In this document: piece after piece, positions 34,824-47,000 of the stretch | How the letters are laid out: each line of letters begins with the position of its first letter | Numbering within the stretch: position 1 is the stretch's first letter | Source of the DNA: Eucalyptus grandis | Lineage: Eukaryota; Streptophyta; Magnoliopsida; Myrtales; Myrtaceae | Length of the DNA stretch: 64,000 bases | NCBI RefSeq assembly: GCF_016545825.1 | Contig: NC_052614.1 | Coordinates: 56,551,864 to 56,615,863 of the forward strand | Direction: 5' to 3' | The notes under the pieces: generated by a model | Databases searched by the model: none | Seen by the model: the letters and a program-made list of their open reading frames with translations, nothing else | What the model was told of the DNA's origin: nothing | Translations under genes and position numbers: made by a program

Positions 34824-36440
34824 CATCATGAGGCATGCTCTCGAGCAAAGACCTCCGAGGCTTCCGGCACCCAACCATTCCGGGCATCTCGAAACTCCCT
34901 AGGACATCCGGCCATGTATCTCTATACATTCCGACCATTCGACACCCCCCATCCCGGGCATCCTGATACTCCCACGGCATTATCATCCGCCTTAAACAGT
35001 TTCCTCATTTATCATTGTTCATGTTCACCAATTTATGCCTCAACTTAGCATAGCACATAATGTAAGGGCAAACAAGATCACTTTCATCCTTTGATTCATG
35101 CATGCATCTCCAATCATCATCATACATGCAGCAAGACATAATCATTCATAACAATACCATTCATGGAGTCCATACAATTTAGAATAGTCCATTTATCATG
35201 CCTTTTGAAGTTTACTAAATTCCAGCTTATACCATTTTAGAAAACATTTGAATTAAATATCCATATGATTCTCAAAAATCATGAAATCAGGACATGAGAT
35301 AGACAAGACAATAAGATAACAATTTCATGAAGAACACATGCCCTAGTGAGATTCACACAACTCGAGGCATCACGAGGCATCCCCTTAGTCAAAGACCTCG
35401 GAGGCTTCCGGCACCCAACCATTCCGGGCATCTCGAAACTCCCGAGGACATCTGGCCATGTATCTCTATACATTCTGGCCATCCAGCACCCCCATCCCGG
35501 GCATCCTGATACTCTCAGGGCATTATCATCCACCTTAAACAGTTTCCTCATTTATCATTGTTCACGTTCACCAATTTATGCCTCAACTCAGCATAGCACA
35601 TAATGTAAGGGCAAACAAGAACACTTTCATCCTTTGATTCATACATGCATCTCCAATCATCATTATACATGCAGAAAGACACAATCATTCATAACAATAC
35701 CATTCATGGAGTCCATACAATTTAGAATAGTCCATTTATCATGCCTTTTTGAAGTTTACTAAATTCCAGCTTATACCATTTTAGAAAACATTTGAATTAA
35801 ATATCCATATGATTCTCAAAAATCATGAAATCAGGACATGAGATAGACAAGACAATAAGATAACAATTTCATGAAGAACACATGCCCTAGTGAGATTCAC
35901 ACAACTCGAGGCATCACGAGGCATCCCCTCAGTCAAAGACCTCGGAGGCTTCCGGCACCCAACCATTCCGGGCATCTCGAAACTCCCGAGGACATCTGGC
36001 CATGTATCTCTATACATTCTGGCCATCCAGCACCCTCCATCCCGGGCATCCTGATACTCTCAGGGCATTATCATCCACCTTAAACAGTTTCCTCATTTAT
36101 CATTGTTCACGTTCACCAATTTATGCCTCAACTCAGCATAGCACATAATGTAAGGGCAAACAAGAACACTTTCATCCTTTGATTCATACATGCATCTCCA
36201 ATCATCATTATACATGCAGAAAGACACAATCATTCATAACAATACCATTCATGGAGTCCATACAATTTAGAATAGTCCATTTATCATGCCTTTTTGAAGT
36301 TTACTAAATTCCAGCTTATACCATTTTAGAAAACATTTGAATTAAATATCCATATGATTCTCAAAAATCATGAAATCAGGACATGAGATAGACAAGACAA
36401 TAAGATAACAATTTCATGAAGAACACATGCCCTAATGAGA
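34824..36440. repeat. 545 bp tandem triplication in LTR C
   Basis: CTTCCGGCAC occurs at 34861, 35404 and 35949, giving periods of 543 and 545 bp. Copies 2 and 3 are almost identical over their full length (for example ATGAAGAACACATGCCC at about 35326, 35870 and 36415), while copy 1 is more diverged. Each unit contains a GATGCC-type block plus ~400 bp of AT-rich DNA. LTR A has one equivalent segment only. Confidence 0.9.
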
Positions 36441-37224
36441 TTCACTCAAGAAGATATAATCCACACAATTACAGCATGCAATTTCGGATAGAAACAGATT
36501 GCGCAGTTTCTGAAATAATTCTATTAAAATACCCGAATGAGCTCCAAAAAATTATGAAATTTTACCAGGTTATATTTAAGGCACTAAAGTATATTTTTCA
36601 TGAAGACATCTAGGCCATATTCGTCCTAAATAATTTTCTATAGACGTACGAAGCTCCTGGTCCTCGCACTGAAACGTCCAGTATAGCTATCACCGAAATA
36701 TCGAGTTTTAACCTACTTAATCTTCTTCATTGCCTCTGAAATTTGGATATGTTTTACTTGAAGAGGTCCCCTACAACTTTCATTAAGGGATCTAAGTCAA
36801 AATTCCAAATAATAGTCAACATATGGGTCCAAGAAGTCTCGGGTGTCCAGTACCGTGTTTCCAGATCTACCATCTTCAAGAGTAAGTCGATTCACTAGGC
36901 TACACTTGCTCATTTTATTTCAAAAATAGAGTATGTTAGTCTTTAGGATGTTCTCTACAAGTTTCATGAAGAAGTCGAAGAGAGATTCTTAGTAAAAATC
37001 AACATGCAACCCACAAACTACCAAAAGGTCAGTGAAACAGTTCCAGATCTAGTGTCTTCGTAGGATGAGAGTTTCACCCCTTAAATCTCAACCATTTTGT
37101 CCCAAATGTTAGTATGTTATAGTTTAAGATGTTGGGTACAACTTTCATGAAGGGATCGAAGTCAAAATCCAACTTGAAACACACATGCAAGCCTCGTTGT
37201 TTTTGTTAACACCTAAATTGTTTT

Positions 37225-39966
37225 TGTTAACACCTAAATTTTGGCGACCCGTTTAATCATTTATTGCATTACAAAATTAGGGATTAATTTTATCCTTGAA
37301 AAAATAGTCAATTGCATAGCATATAGTTTTAGGTTCATTTATTTTTTAATTTGCAGTTACATTGGGTCGGTGACAAATGGGTTTGATTTAGTGGTTCTAA
37401 GCTTTAATTTGGCGGAGTCGGACTAAGCCCACGAAGCAAGTAAATTGGCCCGAGCCCGTTTTTCTTTTAATGACAAAAATTACCTAAAAGCAGATTTGGA
37501 ATGATATTACGATGGATTTTTGGAATTTAAGAAAATTGGGTTGCAATCTTTTCTTTAGGCGATAAAATCAGGAGATGTGGAAAATAAAAAAAGTGATATT
37601 ACATACCAAAAAGAAATCTTCGCAGATGTTAATTTGAAAAGGAAATTAAAACCTTAATCTTCAGTCTATAAAAAGTTTTTCGCGTAGGGTTTCGGGAGAG
37701 GCCACACATATTGAATACACGGCCATTGAGAGAAAAGGTGAGTTAGGGCAAGACTTAGATTGAAAGAGAGAGATCCGTACATCTTGAGGATGACTTCTCT
37801 GGACGACCAATATTTTACCCTTTCGATATTGCGCACGGACCTGCAAAGCCCACACCCATATCCCGACTAGCTGCTCCTGCCACGGATATCCCAGGTCATC
37901 CAGAAAAATGCAGCGTTCCTTCCAGTTGCGATCTCGAGTTCAGGGGGCTTCGTCAATGGGAACCCTTGCCTAGCCGTGGAATTTGATTTGCCAGTCGCAT
38001 GGAAGTCCCTCAACGTGAAATCAATGAAATTCACCGGGTGTGGTGATCAAAGAATCGGAGATCAGAGAGGACAGCTACGCTCGTGAAGGACGGAGGGGAG
38101 GGCCAATAAAAAATTCTACTTTGGTCGCATAGGGGATGTTCTTCTTTGGCCTTTTCTTTTTTGGATAATGTTTCATGGTTTCACTGTTCTCTCCACTCCA
38201 TTATGGACACCTCACTTTTCAAAGATCTCCTTTTTCTTGGGCGGTGCTAATGCGATCTGCTTGCCGCTCATGAATTAACGCTGATTCCAACGATCCTGCA
38301 GTCCTGGCGGTTACCAATCGACTTCGATTTTCATTGGTGAAAGTTCATCAATTGTTTTGTTGCCCTACCATGCTGAGCCGTGAAGCCTCGACGTGAGATA
38401 CTCCGACACCATCCTTTGGCCCGACGTCAAGACAAGCTACCGTCCCGTTGGGCTCATCCCCGAGCCAAGCATCCCGTGAAGTTTCTGTTTTGTAGGTTTG
38501 TTGATTGTAAGCATCACCGAGAGACCCATCGGCCAGCATCACTATGAACCACCACGTGACCCGTCGCCACTCAAGTCACCACCGTCAGTTGCGCCATTGG
38601 CCATCGTTTGCAAGCCATCCATTGACAAATTTCAATTTTGAATTATATCCGCAAATTAGGTAAAAAATCTCATCCACATTTGATTTAGATATCATATTGC
38701 CTAGGTTGATGAGATTGATATCTAATTAAATCTTTTTGAGTAATAGGCATAATGTCAATTAGGATTTATTGCCTAATTCGCAACCGCACGTCAATTTTTT
38801 ATTCTATCTATAAGGCTTTAGATGAAATAATTAATTATGCGGGAATAAAATTGATATCTTGATCTTTAAGGCTTAAGATCAATTTATCGATTTTATTAGC
38901 GAAATAATCGAGTTTGATTAGATATTGTTTCCAAATTTGAGTGATGGATAATATCTTTGATGACTGTGGATGATTTGGTGCTTATCTTTTAATTGCTTTA
39001 TTTATGCCAAAAATACAAAAAAGATTGCATTTGCATATCATGTAGAATCGATTTCCTAGATAGAATTGCATGATAGAATAGTTAGATTTTTTTTTTCTAA
39101 TTATATTAGAATGCATGTTTAGATGATAGCTAGGTTTAATAATATCTTTGAATTAAATTGCATGTCGAGATAAATTTCTAAGTTAAGATAGGATTCATAT
39201 TGGTCTATTTTCTAACTTAAAATAGATAATATCTCACTTTAGTTAAATTTTTATTTTTGCAATTTTTAATTACAATTTTTTTATAAAAAATAAAAAATGT
39301 TATTGCATGTCATATAGAATTTAGATTCATGAAATACATGTCATTTAGTGATTGTTGCTAGGTTCATTTAATTAGAAATTGCTTGTCATTAGAATTAGGT
39401 CATTTAGTTAATATTGCATTGCATAAAGCATGATTATCATTAATTAAGTGAAAAAAAAAATTGCGTGTTAATTAGAAATCATATTTAGGGCTGATGATGT
39501 GAATTCTGATCTAACAACGCAGATGTTTTCGTTGCGACGAGGTAAGTCTTGCATTTTCTATTTGCTTTCTTGGGTGTTAAATTGGTGGATTGCGCACCCG
39601 CATGATCACCTCACATGTTAGTGAAATTAATTTAAAATCAATCCAAACTGCTTGCCAAACATTTTTCAAAATAAAAAGAAAGGTACCGAAAGGGCATTAG
39701 AAAAATCTAATGTAACCAAGTCCTTGTACCCATAGTCTCTGGTTCGTAGGAGTAAAGTAAATTTGCTGTTACTTTGCTTAGGTTTCTAATTGACCCACCA
39801 AAAAATAGATTAATGGTGACTCCTAATTGAAAATCAATTGCATGTTAAGAACTTGAACCTAAGTTGCGAATTGGTATGGGCTTGGGAGAGCCCGAGTTAA
39901 GTCTAGGCTTAACAATCCATTAGCCAAACTCTAGGCGGTTCACACCCGAAAATTTAGGTCGCGACA
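37225..39966 (+). mobile_element. Tat-like gypsy LTR (~2.74 kb)
   Basis: It starts TGTTAACACCTAAATTTT and ends AAAATTTAGGTCGCGACA, so the two ends are imperfect inverted repeats. It is followed after three bases by a TGGCATATCCGCTGGGGAC primer-binding site, unlike the Met-type site of the neighbouring elements. The word TTTTTGTTAACACCTAAATT is present twice at the left edge (37200 and 37221), a small terminal duplication. Only the 5' LTR is in the window. Confidence 0.75.
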
Positions 39967-39969
39967 GCT

Positions 39970-39988
39970 TGGCATATCCGCTGGGGAC
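39970..39988 (+). other. Primer-binding site of the Tat-like element
   Basis: TGGCATATCCGCTGGGGAC begins three bases after the LTR end. Tat/Ogre/Athila-type elements commonly use TGGCGCCGTTGCCGGGGA-like sites; this resembles that class with changes. Confidence 0.6.
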
Positions 39989-40563
39989 TTGAGTTAAAAC
40001 TCTTAGTGGACTTATGCCAAATTTTCTTTTCTTTTGAAAATGTTTTTGGCAGTGAGGATTCCAGGTACGTCCCTAACATTTAAGGTGTTAAATGTTTTTG
40101 CAGGATGGGAGGCATAACGGGAAGTGTTTGCTAACCTTTATTTTGTAGGGAGGTGTAGGAATGTATGGTTTATTTTCATGAACGAAGTGTTGTTTGATAT
40201 AAATTGTTGTGCATGTTTTGCATTTTGCACTACACTATTGCACACATAACTTGTCGCTGGACCTGGGCCACACTAGGATATTTAGGACGGTATTGAGTTG
40301 GATATGACTTCGATCGCGAGGCCGCATAGTAGAGGTTGCCCAACTCAATCCTGAAAGTTTTTCTTGGTGTCAAGAATGTTTACCTTTACCCGCAAGGCTG
40401 CGCCGCATTAGGGTATGATCCTTGACTAAGCCGGAGTTAGGAGGACTTGATTTAGTATGTGAGGCTGCAACTAGTCATCCCACCCTGCTAACTTCACTTT
40501 GCTAAGCCTGTCAAGAGTAGAAATCAAACCTCACATTTCATGCGCATGTCTATGTGGGTTACC
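39989..40563 (+). mobile_element. Leader of the Tat-like element, interrupted by element D
   Basis: This is non-coding sequence after the primer-binding site, cut at 40563 by the 5' LTR of element D. If D inserted here, the element should resume at 51826. No gag or 3' LTR of this element could be identified with confidence in the rest of the window. Confidence 0.5.
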
Positions 40564-42952
40564 TGTGGCATCCTATAATTCCTTGTTAATCCTTAGAGGT
40601 GCTCTAATTTATGTATTGTATTAGGGACTATGGCCGAGTTTTGTTTTAGTGAATAAATTTTGGGAAAGGATGAACTATATTTGGCCATATGTATTATGAA
40701 TTAGAATTTATGGATTTGTGATTTCAAGTGTATAGTTATTTAATTTTTGCACTATAGTACTTTGATTCAATAAAGATTTAATTAGTTTTAAAAATGGGTT
40801 AAAATTGGATTTAATTAAGCTTGGGTCTTAGGCCCAAGAGTGTGGGCCTAAGATGGGCCAAATTAGCTGGCCCATAAGCCCATGAAAGGGCCGTCGACCA
40901 CAAGGAGGGGAGAAGGCCGGCCCATCTTCAAGCCCCATCATGTGCATGGGGTTTGCCAAGTGGCAAAAAGGGGAGTTACACCCATTGGCCACCTTGGGCG
41001 GCTCCTAATGATTAATAACGATTGCTTTTAAAGGGAAATAAAGAGAAGGGGTGACTGGTTTAGGGGGTGTCGACCGTAAGAGAGAGAGAGGAGAGGAAGA
41101 GAGAAAGGAAAGGAAGAAGAGAAGAAGAAGGAGAAGCCGTGCGTCGCCCGTAGCCGCCGTGTCCCGCCGCCGTCGTGCTCGCCGTAGCTCGATTTAGAGG
41201 CAAGTTAGATCCTTTGATCTACGCTTGCATGTTGTGTCTAGAATGTATTATTGAATGGTGATGAATTTCGGATGTCTAGAGTGTTGTTTTGAAGTAGTAA
41301 ACTGTTCTCGAGTAAACAGTCTGACCCAGAATGTTGTAGTGGCTTGCATGCGATGTTTGATTCGGATTTTGGCTTCGAATTCTTCATGAAAGATGTATAT
41401 AACATCTTAACCTATAACATACTAAAATTTAAGGCAAAATGGATGAGTTTTGAGGGGTGAAACCCTCCCTCTACGAAAATGTTAGATCTAAAGCTGTTTT
41501 GTTGACCTCTTGGTGATTTTGTGTGTTGTATGTAACTTTTTACTGAAAATTTCACTTCGACCCCCTCACCAAAGTTTTACAGAACATCCTGAAGACTAAC
41601 ATACTCAAATATGAGATAAAAATAACAAGTATAGCCTAGCCAAACGATTGTTATTTTGAAGACGTTAGATCTGGAAATGTTGTACTGAGCTCCAATGACT
41701 TCGTGGACTACAAAGTAACTTTTCGTTGAAATTATCACCTTGATCCCTTAATGAAAGTTGTAGTAGACCTCTTGAGACAAAACATATAAAAAATTCAGAG
41801 GAAAAGAAGGAAGATAAGTAGGTAAAATCATGATTTTTCGGAGATGGCTAAACCTGAAATGTTTGGTACTAGGAACAGGAGCTTCAACCGTCCATAGTTA
41901 ATTATCTAGGATGAATCTGGCCTTGATGTCTTCATGAAAAATCTACCTTAGGGCCTTCAATATTTCTAAGACCGCACAATCTGATGTGTCCGAATTTTGC
42001 AAGCTGTAATGCGTGAGCTATATCTTTTTGTGTGAGGTTCTTTTGGGTATGTGTTCTTCATGAAGTTTCTGCCTTTATGTCTTGACTATTACATGTTCAA
42101 ATTTCATAATTTTTTAAGGTCATTTGGGTATTTAATTAATATGTTTTCAAAAATTGTGCAAGCTGGATTTTGTAAATTTCAAAAACCGCGATGTATGGAT
42201 TATTCTAAGTTGTATGAACCCCATGGATTATGTTGTCTTAAGTGATTGAATCTTGCTGCACATGTGATGATATTTGGCACTACATATAAGAATCAAAATG
42301 CTGAAAATGATCTTGTTGCCATCATATCATATGCCATGTTGATATTGAGCCATAAATGTGAATGTGAATTATGATAAATGAGGATGCCGTAGGAGGTGTG
42401 AGCCGACGATGCCCTGGGAGTGTCGGGATGCCCGGCTAGGGAATGTGTATGCCGGATGCCCAGAGGGTGTGTGCGGGATATCCTCGGGAGTTTCGAGATG
42501 CCCGGGAAGTGGGGGTGCCAGAAGCCCGGAGGTGTGTGCCGAGGGATCCGTCGTGATGCCAGTTGGGGTACGAGATGCCCGGAGTGTGTGTGCCGGATGC
42601 CCAGAGGTGTGTGCCGGAGGTTCCTCGCGATGCCAGGTTGGGTGCGAGCGATAAATGTGGGATGCAAATACTGGTCCCGGGAAAGAAAAATGTGGCGGCC
42701 CAAATTGAAAGAATAAAAATTGAGAAATTGAAATTGAGTCATGCATGGTATCACGAATGTATGCATGAATGCTTGATGATGAGTGCATGGATGTATATGC
42801 ACCTATGGCATGATGGCATATGCATGAATGCTTGATGATGAGTGCATGGATGTATATACACCTATGGCATGAGGGTATATGCATGAATGCTTGATGATGA
42901 GTGCATGATGGTGTATGCATATATGGTATGATGACATATGCATGGCTGTAAA

Positions 42953-43092
42953 GTAAATAATGCTTGGAATGCATGAATAATATGTACTATACCATGATGT
43001 CTTGATTGTTCTGTGTGATGCATTGAGTAGTTTAATGGATCCTCTACCTGCGGAGTGGTTGCACTCACCCCTTTTGGGGACTAACATTTCAG
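42953..43092 (+). promoter_or_regulatory. Candidate short intron in D 5' LTR (weakened donor)
   Basis: The position matching the AAG/GTAAGT donor of the other LTRs reads AAA/GTAAAT. The acceptor CTAACATTTCAG at 43092 and the CCCCTTTTGGGG hairpin are intact. In the 3' LTR the donor is intact (GTAAGT at 51035) and the acceptor is TTTTAG at 51174. Both give 140 bp. Confidence 0.45.
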
Positions 43093-43101
43093 ATTAGAAA
43101 G

Positions 43102-43353
43102 ATGCCGCTCCCTATTGTCACGACGGGCACCTTTTACGGCCTTCCATCTGACGTGGAGGTCGAGTGTATGGAGATCGACTGTCCCACCATCCCTGGTCTG
43201 ACGTTAATTCGGGTTCGTGCACTGGTGATGTATGATGTGAGCTTGGCTGGGGGCCCGGTCATTCAGGAGTTCATATCCGTCCACGTCCGTCGTGACAGAG
43301 TGATGCGGGGGATGTTTCTGCCACCACCGCCTAACAAATCGGGATGGGTGTGA
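43102..43353 (+). CDS. LTR-encoded 83-codon ORF, D 5' LTR copy (intact)
   Basis: Starts M-P-L-P-I-V ten bases after the candidate acceptor and runs 83 codons to TGA. Key positions: F11, E19, C22, C27, P28, G32-L33, V42, Y44-D45-V46, G50-G51-P, H61-V-R-R-D65, P74-P77, G81-W-V83. Two family residues differ here (S47 for G, R66 for G). It lies in the LTR, downstream of the promoter-like part, so it could only be expressed from an LTR transcript. The product is unknown. It could be a real accessory protein or the remnant of one. Confidence 0.5.
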   Translation: MPLPIVTTGTFYGLPSDVEVECMEIDCPTIPGLTLIRVRALVMYDVSLAGGPVIQEFISVHVRRDRVMRGMFLPPPPNKSGWV

Positions 43354-43750
43354 CGGCTCGCGTGAGGAGTGGGAGCTGACACTTTTTGGACATAGTTGAC
43401 ACTTGTAGATGGAGGATTATACATGATTGACATAAAGGGTCGAGTTGTCTCTTTTTGAGTTGTGGCCAAGTCTAGCCAAGAGTCTTGGCTTTCCTTTTTG
43501 ATTGTACCGACCCGTGAAATCCATCTTGAAAATATATAAATAAAGAGTGGCTCGGCTTTATTTTCTTATGGTGCTTAGTGGTGTGCATTGTATCATGATT
43601 GTTGGAGGGAGAATTGGTAAGACTTGATTATGCTTTTGCAAATAAGATGCGCTGGGACCATTATAAAAAAAAAAAGTGCCTATGAATTACGGTTCTTCTT
43701 TTGGTATCTGTGGTGACCTTAGGTGTTTCGGGGTGCCACCGCACCCTTTT

Positions 43751-43762
43751 TGGTATCAGAGC
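43751..43762 (+). other. Primer-binding site of element D (tRNA-iMet)
   Basis: TGGTATCAGAGC, ten bases after the LTR end. Confidence 0.9.
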
Positions 43763-44032
43763 AATGGTTATAGATTGGAGTGATAAGGAGCCTTATTTGG
43801 AAATTGAGGAACATGATGACAATGCACACCATAGGATACTAACTCGGATAGTTGGGTGACTTTGAACAACGGGTGATGAATATTCACTCGTAGATCCCTA
43901 GTAGTTAGTTTGAGTTGCTTTTAGGTGCCAGTAACATGTTTATGTTACTTATATAGTTGTTGTTGCTTTTAAATAGAAACAGTGAGTCTCATATTATTCC
44001 TGAGGCAAATGCTTGGAAACTGTAGGAAAATC

Positions 44033-47000
44033 ATGGCACGAGCTGGAAGTACTCATTCATCGAGGGCTGAAGCCTCTGCTGCAAGGGCTGAACCTCGGAT
44101 GGAAGATATCCTGCAGGCATTGGCCAATATAGGAAATCTGATGGAAAGACAGGTGTAGCAACAACCTGGAGCAGAACGCCATACTCAAGGACTGGTGGAG
44201 CAATTTTTGAAGCTGAAGCCACCTAAATTCAGTGGAATGGGAAGTCCTAAGGAGGCGAAACATTGGGTTGATGGAATGGAACAAATTTTCAGGTTGTTGG
44301 ATTGCAATGATGTTGAGAAAATAACTTTGGCGAGTACCAGTGGAGGAAATGCAAAGTTTTGGTGGAGAGCTTCGAGGACACAATCTTCCCACTAGGTACT
44401 GATGTTAACTGGGAAGAGTTTGTAAGAGCTTTCAACATAAAGCATTTTTCTGACTGTGCTAAGGATAAGAAAATTACAGAATTTGTTCAACTAGAACAAA
44501 AGGAGCTGATAGTAGACTAGTATGAGGCAAGATTTTCTGAACTGTCTAGATATGCTCCTAGACTAATTGAGGATCAAGAAGAGAAAGCTAAGAGGTTTCT
44601 GGAAGGGTTGAGGACTGATATCAGGAAACAACTGGTGCCTTTGAACATAAGAGATTATAATGAGATCTATGAAAGAGCACAGTTGGTGGAGCAGGAGTTG
44701 GTAAGGGAACATTCAGAGAATAAGAGACCATTGTCTTTTGGTGATGTGAGACGAGGTAAGAGACCTATACGGGTCAGGTCGGACACAGGAGTCTAAGAAG
44801 AAGGGCAATTTCGTGAACTTTGGAAAAGGCAGGGGTGCCCTGAATTTAGAAAGAGCACCTTATCAAAATGAATAATGTCGAAGGTGTGATGGGCAACATG
44901 GCCCAGGACCTTGCAATGGACGACTGAGATGTTATGGTTGTGGACAAACAGGTCATCTTAAGAGAAACTGCCCACAGGAAAGGTCGCAAGTGAGTGTTGG
45001 CTCGGTGCGACAGCCACAACAGAATGCTGTTAGACCAAATATACCAAGGAATCCTCAGAGGCCACTAGCCCAAGGAAGGGTGTATGCGATCACCCAAGAG
45101 GAAGCGGAAGCTTCCAAAAATGTTATCTCAGGTACAATCCTTATAAATGATAAAAAGGCATATGCATTGTTTGATACGGGTGCTACGCATTCATTTGTGT
45201 CTGAAAAATATAAACAATTGAATAAGATAGAAACTACGCCCCTTGAGACGCCTCTTTGTGTTTCTACGCCTTTAAAGGATATGTTATTGTCTACGATGCT
45301 GTGTGGAAATTGTAAGATAACAATGGGAGGAAAGGATATGGAAATAGACTTAGTCGTAATGGCCATGTAGGATTTTGATGTTATCATAGGAATGTATTGG
45401 CTTCATAAGTATCGGGCCAAAATGGATTGTTATAGGAAAGTGATCCAATTTATTTTACCTGATAAGTCTAGTTGTGAATATTTGGGAGGTTAGACCCACC
45501 TATCTGTAGCACTTATTTCAGCAATAGAAACTCGTGCGTTACTTGACAAAGGATGTCAAGGGTACCTGGCCATGGTTAGAGATTATACTAAGGAAGAGCC
45601 TAAGCTTGATGAAATTCGGGTAGTTAATGAATTTCAAGATGTATGTCCTGAGGAATTGCCTGAATTACCGTCGGAACGAGAAATTGAGTTTGAAATTGAA
45701 TTAATGCCTGGAACAGGACCTCTATCGAAAGCCCTGTATATGATGGCCTTAGTTGAGTTGAAAGAATTGAAAGTGCAACTACAGGAGTTGCTTGACAAAG
45801 GATTCATTAGGCCAAGTGCTTCACCTTGGGGTGCACTAGTCTTGTTTGTGAAAAAGAAAGATGGATCGATGCGCTTGTGCATTGACTATAGGTAATCAAA
45901 TCAAGTAACCATTAAAAATAAATATCCTTTGCCTACAATTGATGATCTTTTTGACCAACTCCAGGGAAGTTCGGTCTTCTCTAAGTTTAACTTAAGGTCA
46001 GGATACCATCAGCTAAGAATTAAGAAAGAAGACATCCCTAAGACTGCGTTTAGGACTCGTTATGGACACTACGAGTTCCTTGTCATGCCATTTGGATTGA
46101 CAAATGCACCGGCTGCATTTATGGATCTAATGAATAGGGTATTTAAGCCTTATTTAGACTAGTTTGTGATTGTTTTTATTGATGACATCCTGATATATTC
46201 GAGAGGGCCCAAAGAGCATGAACAACACTTGAGGATAGTTTTGCAAACTCTGAGAGAGCATAAGCTGTATGCTAAATTTAGCAAATGTGAATTATGGCTG
46301 GACCAGATAATATTTTTAGGGTATGTGGTATCAGGAGGAGGATATGCAGTGGACCCGGCGAAAGTTGAAATGGTAATAAATTGGCCGAGACCGTCAACAC
46401 CTACTGAAATACGGAGTTTCTTAGGACTGGCTGGTTATTATAGAAGGTTTATTGAAGGGTTTTGACGACTGGCAGGTCCTTTAACAAAATTGACTCGAAA
46501 GAACGTGAAGTTGGAATGGAATGGAGAATGCGAGAGGAGTTTCCAGGAGCTTAAAAGAAAATTGACTTCGGCTCCAATCCTGACTATAACAACTGGACCT
46601 GATGGTTTTACAGTGTATAGTGATGCATCTCACAAAGGGCTGGGATGTGTTTTGATGCAGCATGGCAAGGTCATAGCCTATACATCTAGACAATTGAAAC
46701 CCCATGAACTGAACTACCCAACGCATGATTTAGAATTAGCAGCTATAGGGTTCGCCTTGAAGATATGGAGGCACTATTTGTATGGGGAAAAGTTTGAGAT
46801 TTATACAGACCATAAGAGCTTGAAATATCTGTTCTCACAAAAGGAGTTGAACATGAGACAAAGGTGGTGGATGAAATTGTTAAAGGATTATGATTGTGAG
46901 ATACGATACCATCCAAGGAAGGTGAATAAGGTAGCGGATGCTCTTAGTCGTAAGTCGGCAATGGAAATGGCCAGTTTAAGAATGGCGTAATGGAGCTTGT

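Larger units (their letters stand above)
33523..37196 (-). mobile_element. Gypsy LTR C, minus strand, 5' part missing
   Basis: On the minus strand it ends CGGGGTGCCACA and carries, in order, degenerate ~180 bp repeats (37190-36650), GATGCC-type blocks, CATGATG repeats, candidate intron, small ORF and an A-rich run, the same architecture as LTR A. Its promoter-bearing first ~850 bp are missing: homology stops near 37196, next to the Tat-like LTR. It was inserted in the 3' LTR of element B. The expected GTATG duplication cannot be checked because the right flank is lost. Confidence 0.8.
40564..43740 (+). mobile_element. Element D 5' LTR
   Basis: Starts TGTGGCATCC, ends GGGGTGCCACC, 3177 bp. 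Colinear with 48563-51820. It carries the TGGGCC cluster (40830-40895), a TTTTAAAGG TATA-like site (about 41027), a GA-rich leader, ~180 bp repeats, GATGCC block, CATGATG repeats, candidate intron and the small ORF. The five bases before it are TTACC (40559-40563). Confidence 0.9.
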
